Positions 7,202 to 11,122 of a stretch of DNA of 11,122 nucleotides are shown here, piece by piece. Every line of letters starts with the position of its first letter. Position 1 is the stretch's first letter. The notes under the pieces are model-generated. The model was not told the origin of the DNA. It was given only the letters and a program-made list of their open reading frames with translations, and made no database searches. This DNA is from Pelotomaculum sp. UBA4789 (GTDB taxonomy: Bacteria > Bacillota > Desulfotomaculia > Desulfotomaculales > Pelotomaculaceae), in contig DHGV01000084.1 of assembly GCA_002402945.1 (NCBI GenBank), positions 21,160-32,281 of the forward strand, read 5' to 3'. A program made the position numbers and the translations under genes.

Positions 7202-8737
7202 ATGGACTTCAGTCAAAAATTAGATTTCTTAATGAACATCACACGCACTTCAAACAGCGCGCTTTCCCTCCATACTTCATTGGATGCCTCGCACATCAGC
7301 AGGCTGCGCAGAGGAGAAAGGAAACTACCGAAAAAAGCCAACTACATCAAAACTATGGCTGCTTATTTTGCCAGGCAGTGCCTTGAAGAGTATCAAATAA
7401 AAGCATTGCTGGAGGCCTTGGGAAAATCCGCGGCGCCATTAAATGATCTTGACCTGACGACAGACCGGATTTACTACTGGCTGCAGGACAATGCCCCCGA
7501 AGAAACGATGCCCGGCGGAGATCTCCCGGATAACATATCTAAGATTCATCCGGAGAACGCACCAAACAATGAAGATCTGGTCCAATCAAAAAAACCGGGT
7601 CTGGATTTACCTGAAGTATCCCTGCATTACGGGGATGAAGGCAAAAGAAACGCGGTAGCCGGCTTTTTGTCGCTCGTCAGTGAATCAGACAAGACCGGTA
7701 CGCTGCTTCTATACAGCGACGAACCGATGGAGTGGCTGACAGAAGACCCTTCGTTTCTGGCAAAATGGGCAGAAATGCTGAAGCAGGTGATCATGAAGGG
7801 AAACCGGATAAGAATTATTCACACCTTAAACCGCAACCTGGATGAGCTGCTTGAAGCCCTGGGCAAATGGATGCCGCTTTATATGACCGGCGCCATCGAG
7901 CCTTATTATTATCCCAAAGTGAGAGACGGGGTTTTCAAAAGGACGATCTTCATCTTTCCCGATGCGGCGGCACTGACCGCCACTTCACTTGACACCATGA
8001 CAGACAAAGCCGTCAATATCCTGGTGCGGGACCTTAAGGCTGTAGACGCGCTCACCGAAGAATTCAACGCCTATTTCCAGTTATGCCGGCCGCTGATGCG
8101 GATATTTACTTCAAGGAACAAAGAACAGTATTTGAGCGCCGTCGAAGAATTCGAAAAAAAGGAAGCCAATACTATTGTTGAAGCAGAATGCCTGTCGCCA
8201 TCAACAATACCGGCCCAGGCAGCGGCATCGATATTTGCGCGCACTGACAGCGTTCGCAAAAAGGAACTATTGGACTACTATCTGAAAAGGTGTGAAATAT
8301 TCAAAAACAACATCGCACAGCATCGTTATTACGAAATAATCCGCCTCCCCGAAAACGATGAAATAAAGAAAGGCCGTGTGGAGCTTGGCTTTACGGGGAT
8401 AGATGATTTCGCAGGACTGTATTATACAGCGGAGGAATATAAGGCCCACCTTGAAAATATTGTTCAGCTTCTACAGACATATGAAAACTACAACCTCATT
8501 TTAAAAAAAAGAATAAGCCATGAAGGCTACACTCTTTATGCGAAAGAAGATCTGGGCGCTTTTGTATTCAAGACGAGCAGCCCCAACCTGATTTTTGAGA
8601 TAAATGAAAACAACCTGACTTCGGCCTTTTGGTATTACCTGCATGCAAACCTGGGGAAAAAACAAAGGAATGAAAAGCAGAAAAAGGAAACGATCAAACA
8701 ACTGCAGGCCGTGATCAGCGATTTGGATTGCTTGTAA
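7202..8737 (+). CDS. XRE-type helix-turn-helix protein with a large unrecognised C-terminal region
   Basis: 511 residues. The N-terminus (about residues 2-60) is a Cro/C1-type helix-turn-helix; the recognition segment is around HTSLDASHISRLRRGER (about 24-40). The rest is not a family I can name. A polar linker (about 95-135) precedes an alpha/beta region with GNRIRIIHTLNRNLDELL (about 200-217) and YMTGAIEPYYYPK (about 227-239). Next come a helical stretch (about 300-435) and a charged, possibly coiled-coil tail (about 485-505). No membrane segment is seen. ATG at 7202 is chosen because AAGAGGTG (7188-7195) is well spaced for it; the GTG at 7193 lies inside that site. The divergent layout with the SLH protein suggests a local one-component regulator. 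Control of the surface protein is inference. Confidence 0.85.
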   Translation: MDFSQKLDFLMNITRTSNSALSLHTSLDASHISRLRRGERKLPKKANYIKTMAAYFARQCLEEYQIKALLEALGKSAAPLNDLDLTTDRIYYWLQDNAPEETMPGGDLPDNISKIHPENAPNNEDLVQSKKPGLDLPEVSLHYGDEGKRNAVAGFLSLVSESDKTGTLLLYSDEPMEWLTEDPSFLAKWAEMLKQVIMKGNRIRIIHTLNRNLDELLEALGKWMPLYMTGAIEPYYYPKVRDGVFKRTIFIFPDAAALTATSLDTMTDKAVNILVRDLKAVDALTEEFNAYFQLCRPLMRIFTSRNKEQYLSAVEEFEKKEANTIVEAECLSPSTIPAQAAASIFARTDSVRKKELLDYYLKRCEIFKNNIAQHRYYEIIRLPENDEIKKGRVELGFTGIDDFAGLYYTAEEYKAHLENIVQLLQTYENYNLILKKRISHEGYTLYAKEDLGAFVFKTSSPNLIFEINENNLTSAFWYYLHANLGKKQRNEKQKKETIKQLQAVISDLDCL

Positions 8738-8762
8738 AAAAACGAGGGATTATAAAAAACAA

Positions 8763-8791
8763 GGAAGCAAAAAGAACGTCCCTCTGCTTCC
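8763..8791. repeat. 29-bp inverted-repeat element, copy 2
   Basis: GGAAGCA (8763-8769) and TGCTTCC (8785-8791) frame a loop containing AAAAGAACGTCCCTC. Stems and total length are identical to copy 1 at 2698-2726, and the loop differs only slightly. It begins 25 bp after the HTH gene stop, with A-rich sequence between. As a hairpin it may help end transcription, though no T tract follows. Confidence 0.75.
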
Positions 8792-8796
8792 CACAA

Positions 8797-8874
8797 CGCC
8801 CGGAATGGTGGCTCAAATTTCCCGGACACATGGCTCTCGCTTACCGGAACGGTGGCTCATTTTGGACCGTATTA
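8797..8874 (+). repeat. 22-bp tandem repeats of an IS21-like right end
   Basis: TGGCTC recurs at 8809, 8831 and 8853, exactly 22 bp apart. Each is followed by an A/T-rich spacer and a CCGGA or GGACCG block. A partial CCCGGAATGG upstream implies the tail of a fourth unit. Multiple TGGCTC repeats mark IS21-family ends (transposase binding sites). No IstB fragment precedes this end, so the rest of that element is gone. Confidence 0.65.
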
Positions 8875-8879
8875 TGCAA

Positions 8880-9215
8880 ATGGCCCTGATTCTTGTTTGC
8901 CAAAGTGAACTCTGGCAGAAGTTTCAGCTTCAGGTCTATGCCGCTATACGGCAGCGAATTGACCTGCAATGCAAATTACCGCACTTGGATCGTGCCCGGG
9001 TTGGTGAATATGTAAAACGGCGCCTTGCTTACGCCGGCGCCAGTCATGATATCTTCTCAGATAATGCTGTTGATGAAATATTCCGGTTTTCCAGTGGCGC
9101 AGCCAGACTTATTAACAAGGTCTGCACCCATTGTCTGCTCTATGGAGCGCAAAACGGTCGCCGCATCATTGATGATCATATGGTTAAGTTTGTTGTCCAG
9201 GGAGAATTGGCATAG
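8880..9215 (+). pseudogene. ExeA-type AAA ATPase of a transposon, C-terminal fragment
   Basis: About 111 codons matching the C-terminal part of the ExeA-like AAA ATPases that accompany DDE transposases as target-selection helpers. Recognisable segments are LILVCQSELW, AIRQRIDLQCKLPHLDR, VGEYVKRRLAYAGA, FRFSSGAARLINKVCTH and the final RRIIDDHMVKFVVQGEL. The Walker A and B region is missing: intact members have about 270 residues, and homology starts just after the Walker B strand. The open frame extends back to an ATG at 8805, but those 25 codons run through IS-end repeats and are not family sequence. It has no plausible function alone. A TAG stop at 9213 ends it normally, so only the 5' part was lost. 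Confidence 0.8.
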
Positions 9216-9223
9216 TTCTCCCT
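9199..9223. other. Hairpin spanning the stop codon of the ExeA fragment
   Basis: AGGGAGAA (9199-9206) and TTCTCCCT (9216-9223) form an 8-bp perfect stem whose 9-nt loop contains the TAG stop. It is followed by a second C-run/G-run foldback (about 9224-9240). It could be the parent element's terminator, or chance. It lacks a T tract. Confidence 0.45.
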
Positions 9224-9241
9224 CCCCTTCCTCAGGGGGGG

Positions 9242-9300
9242 TTCTTGGACATCAAACCCGTCAACTTCTGGACATTTAATACCGTCTATTTCTGGACATT
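9242..9300 (+). repeat. Tandem GGACAT repeats: probable right end of the ExeA-bearing transposon
   Basis: Three units aligned on GGACAT at 9247, 9270 and 9294, 23-24 bp apart. They share TTCT(T)GGACAT, and the first two share a CCGTC block downstream of it. They follow the ExeA fragment by about 30 bp, where a terminal array of transposase binding sites would be expected. The true tip probably lies between 9300 and 9319, where IstB homology begins. Confidence 0.6.
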
Positions 9301-9315
9301 ATGGGTTAGCAGTAA

Positions 9316-9471
9316 CACCTTACATCTAACAAGGGCTTTGACGACTGGGCAGACTTCCTCGGAGACCCCGTTATCGCCACCGCGATTCTTGACAGGCTGA
9401 TTTTTAAGTGTGAAATTTTCAATCTCACAGGTGACGGTTACAGAGTTAAGCATCGCCAGCGTATCCTCTGA
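9316..9471 (+). pseudogene. IstB-type ATPase of an IS21-family element, C-terminal remnant
   Basis: Fifty-one codons and a TGA stop that translate to the conserved IstB C-terminus: LTSNKGFDDWADFLGD, then ATAILDRL, then a CEIFNLTGDGYRVK segment. IstB is the ATP-binding partner of the IS21 transposase. The N-terminal three quarters, including the Walker motifs, is absent, and an in-frame TAA at 9313-9315 closes it upstream. There is no start codon, so it is a dead fragment. The IS21-like right end that belongs to it follows 20 bp later. The ExeA element seems to have inserted into or fused with this gene at about 9305-9319. Confidence 0.75.
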
Positions 9472-9491
9472 CCGATATTTTAGAACTGAGG

Positions 9492-9541
9492 TGGCTCAAT
9501 TTATCTGGCCGTTTTTGGCTCAAAACACTTGACCGGTTACA
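9492..9541 (+). repeat. IS21-like right end (two TGGCTCAA repeats)
   Basis: Two units start TGGCTCAA at 9492 and 9516, 24 bp apart, each with a later CTGGCCG or TTGACCG block. They directly follow the IstB remnant, as right-end repeats do in IS21 elements. The element probably ends in CA at 9540-9541. Sequence beyond is compositionally different and starts the TGT-like gene's leader. Confidence 0.65.
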
Positions 9542-9566
9542 AATGCTTAAAACCATCTAATTTATA

Positions 9567-9572
9567 TATAAT
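9567..9572 (+). promoter_or_regulatory. Possible -10 element for the TGT-like/glycosylase operon
   Basis: TATAAT in an AT-rich tract 54 bp upstream of the ATG at 9626. The -35 region at 17 bp (TGCTTA) is poor. The TTGACC at 9529-9534 inside the IS end is 32 bp away, too far to pair. A promoter between the IS end and the gene is needed if the operon is not read from upstream. Confidence 0.35.
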
Positions 9573-9625
9573 TGAAACAGAAGTTAGTTGCTAAACTTGT
9601 AAAATCTGAGTAAGAGGGTAACAAT

Positions 9626-10660
9626 ATGGGAAGAATTTCAATGATACAATTAAGAAGTAAAAAACTTAAATTGCCTTGCTTTATATTCTCTCTTTCATCT
9701 TATGAGACTCAGGTTCGGCCAGAGGATGGTGTAGAGCTTTTCCAATTACTTGGACCTGCTGCCGGCCTTATTTCTGCTTACGATGCATGGAAATATTATA
9801 AGGAAGATAAAAATTTTCTTAAAAATATCAACAAATTACGCCATTCCAGTTGTGCACTATTTCTTGACTCTGGAAATTATGAAGCCTGTCGGGAAAAAGA
9901 CCATTATTCAGCAGAAAACAAGGATGGCTGGCGAAGTGATAACTTTAGACAAGTGGCCAATATTATATCTCCAGACATTGCATTCTCCTTTGACGAGACA
10001 GCCCCAGAAGGAGACATAGACGAGGTTACTGAACGAATCATCCTCAATTTTCGCGAGGATGAAAACGCCATCCGTCCACGAGATTTTCCACTATGTCCGA
10101 TAGTCCACTTACCTGGGAAATATGAAGGAACACTTGCTGAATGTGCCCCTCGGCTTATTGCCAAGGTTACATCGGAACTTAATCCCGTTATGGTGGCAAT
10201 TCCTGAACGTGAGCTAGGGGATGGCCTTATCGAACGATTTAAGTCAGTTCGGGATATTCGGAGGGCATTAAACGAACTTGGCAAGTACTACCCTATTCAC
10301 CTCCTGGGTACCGGCAATCCAATTTCCATGATAGCTTTTGCCGCTGCTGGTGCTGATTCTTTCGATGGTCTGGAGTGGTGTCGTACTGTAGCGGATTATA
10401 ATAATGGTCATATGTTTCACTTTCAGCACTTCGATTGCTTTAATGAGCAATACCTATCACGTATACAATCTCCTGAAATACGCAAGATAATTACAGATCC
10501 AGGAGCATCTTATGTTGCACGGGTAGCATGTTATAACCTCGATTTTTTTAACGATTGGTCAAAAACCATGCAGGATATGATTGCAACGGATCAAATAGAA
10601 CACTTATTGAAGAATGTACCAAACATTGGTAATATGCTGTTTGAGGAATTGATGAAATGA
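9626..10660 (+). CDS. tRNA-guanine-transglycosylase-fold protein, DpdA-like (putative DNA or tRNA base exchange)
   Basis: 344 residues with the TGT active-site layout. LDSGNYE (80-86) matches the TDSGGFQ motif, with Asp81 as base-binding Asp. PDIAFSFDE (116-124) matches the DIVMxFDE motif. IHLLGTGNP (224-232) matches the LMGVG segment. ADSFDGLEW (243-251) places Asp247 as the nucleophile that forms the covalent glycosyl intermediate. The CxCxxC zinc site of canonical TGTs is absent, and the His of the usual HNLxFY ligand motif is replaced in CYNLDFF (302-308). This points away from housekeeping queuosine TGT and towards DpdA-type paralogues that put 7-deazaguanine into DNA (inference). GAGGG lies 7 nt before the ATG. 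The stop overlaps the glycosylase start. DNA is more AT-rich than to the left, suggesting transfer. No preQ0 synthesis genes are in view. Confidence 0.8.
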   Translation: MGRISMIQLRSKKLKLPCFIFSLSSYETQVRPEDGVELFQLLGPAAGLISAYDAWKYYKEDKNFLKNINKLRHSSCALFLDSGNYEACREKDHYSAENKDGWRSDNFRQVANIISPDIAFSFDETAPEGDIDEVTERIILNFREDENAIRPRDFPLCPIVHLPGKYEGTLAECAPRLIAKVTSELNPVMVAIPERELGDGLIERFKSVRDIRRALNELGKYYPIHLLGTGNPISMIAFAAAGADSFDGLEWCRTVADYNNGHMFHFQHFDCFNEQYLSRIQSPEIRKIITDPGASYVARVACYNLDFFNDWSKTMQDMIATDQIEHLLKNVPNIGNMLFEELMK

Positions 10661-11122
10661 GACTTAATTTTACCACATCGACACAAAAACGGTTGGAAGA
10701 CACTGTTCTTAAGCTTTGCTCTATTATCGAACGCAATATTTTGGCCGACTCCTATTGGACTGAATACTCACTGCGAAGGGAGTTGGTAGCCTGTATTCTC
10801 GGAAGCCAGGTGAGGTACGAAATGGCTACCGTCGCTTTGGAGCGACTGGAACAGGCAGGATTGCTTGATGATGAATGGTGGTGTCATACAGAGGATAAGT
10901 TTGAGTTGGCGGTATATGAAGTGCTTTCCGGACAGACTCCTCGACACAAAGGTAACTGGTGTTATAGATTTCCGAAAGCTCGGGCTCACCAATTAACGGA
11001 AGCTCGCAATACTATCACTGGTCAGTCCCTTTATAAATGGCTTTTCGACTCATCAGAACCGAAACATATTAGACAACGTTTAGTTACGGAGATCTCTGGA
11101 CTTGGCCCTAAACAAGCTAGTA
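10657..11122 (+). CDS. OGG-type helix-hairpin-helix DNA glycosylase (N-terminal part, cut by window edge)
   Basis: The first 155 residues of a probable 8-oxoguanine DNA glycosylase-like HhH protein. The RELVACILGSQVRYEMATVALERL segment (split here at 41-50 and 51-64) resembles the helical entry of archaeal Ogg2-type enzymes. The end of the window shows ISGLGPKQAS (146-155), the helix-hairpin-helix. Lys152 is in the position of the catalytic Schiff-base lysine (GYKEAS in archaeal OGG, GTKVAD in human OGG1). The catalytic Asp lies beyond the edge. ATG overlaps the TGA of the TGT-like gene (ATGA, 10657-10660), with GAGGAA 8 nt upstream, so translation is coupled. Such enzymes excise a damaged or altered purine. 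Coupling to a guanine-exchanging enzyme suggests a target other than 8-oxoguanine, but plain repair is possible. Confidence 0.75.
   Translation, partial: MRLNFTTSTQKRLEDTVLKLCSIIERNILADSYWTEYSLRRELVACILGSQVRYEMATVALERLEQAGLLDDEWWCHTEDKFELAVYEVLSGQTPRHKGNWCYRFPKARAHQLTEARNTITGQSLYKWLFDSSEPKHIRQRLVTEISGLGPKQAS

Larger units (their letters stand above)
8797..9541. mobile_element. Nested, decayed insertion-sequence remnants
   Basis: This stretch has no intact gene. Left to right it holds 22-bp IS21-like end repeats (8797-8874), the C-terminal third of an ExeA-type transposition ATPase (8880-9215), tandem GGACAT end repeats (9242-9300), an IstB C-terminus (9316-9471), and an IS21-like right end (9492-9541). 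The two TGGCTC repeat sets point the same way, so they are right ends of two separate elements and not a matched pair. No transposase catalytic gene survives. The likely history is repeated insertion and deletion at one site. Confidence 0.75.

Noticed and set aside
8805..9215. Reading the ExeA-like frame as a complete 136-residue gene
   Set aside because: The first 25 codons come from IS-end repeats, the Walker motifs are missing, and homology begins in the middle of the family.
9242..9300. CRISPR array
   Set aside because: Units are only 23-24 bp including the variable part, too short for repeat plus spacer, and no cas gene is present; they fit transposon end repeats.
8797..9541. One transposon bounded by the two TGGCTC repeat sets
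   Set aside because: Both sets point in the same direction, whereas ends of one IS21-type element should be inverted, and the spacing differs (22 versus 24 bp).
9904..10284. Minus-strand open frame of 126 codons opposite the TGT-like gene
   Set aside because: It overlaps a frame with clear TGT motifs and has no ribosome site or recognisable product.
9626..10660. Plain housekeeping queuine tRNA-ribosyltransferase (tgt)
   Set aside because: The zinc-binding motif is missing, the conserved HN is YN, there is no queA/yajC-type neighbourhood, and it is coupled to a DNA glycosylase; still, a tRNA substrate cannot be excluded from sequence alone.

Overview
The window looks like chromosome from an anaerobic Gram-positive of the Clostridia/Peptococcaceae type (Pelotomaculum- or Desulfotomaculum-like). 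This is an inference. It rests on a ferredoxin-dependent 2-oxoacid oxidoreductase operon, an S-layer-anchored (SLH) surface protein, strong AAGGAGG-type ribosome binding sites serving GTG and TTG starts, and several decayed insertion elements. No rRNA, tRNA or CRISPR array was seen.

Left part (1-2336, minus strand): a compact catabolic operon reading leftward. It encodes an M20-family PepT-like metallopeptidase, then the gamma, delta and (cut by the window edge) alpha subunits of a pyruvate/2-oxoacid:ferredoxin oxidoreductase. Genes overlap by 4 bp or lie 4-28 bp apart. Peptide breakdown feeding 2-oxoacid oxidation is a plausible shared role. The 390-bp gap 2337-2726 holds a cluster of short palindromes, a hairpin terminator and one copy of a 29-bp inverted repeat.

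Middle part (2727-8737): a very large secreted surface protein (minus strand, about 1433 residues). It has a signal peptide, a LamG-like domain, eight GIG-type beta-strand repeats, a cadherin-like domain and three C-terminal SLH repeats. It is divergently transcribed from a 511-residue XRE-type helix-turn-helix protein with a large unrecognised C-terminal region. The 173-bp divergent gap carries promoter-like and operator-like elements, so the regulator may control the surface protein.

Right part (8738-11122): a second copy of the 29-bp inverted repeat, then about 750 bp of nested transposon debris. The debris contains IS21-like end repeats, the C-terminal third of an ExeA-type transposition ATPase, another set of end repeats, and the C-terminus of an IstB ATPase followed by an IS21-like right end. 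Directly after it, in visibly more AT-rich DNA, begins a two-gene unit: a tRNA-guanine-transglycosylase-fold protein resembling DpdA-type DNA transglycosylases, translationally coupled (ATGA overlap) to an OGG-type helix-hairpin-helix DNA glycosylase cut by the window edge. A base-exchange enzyme coupled to a base-excision enzyme beside mobile-element wreckage is the strongest candidate here for an undescribed DNA-modification or defence module. That functional reading is inference.
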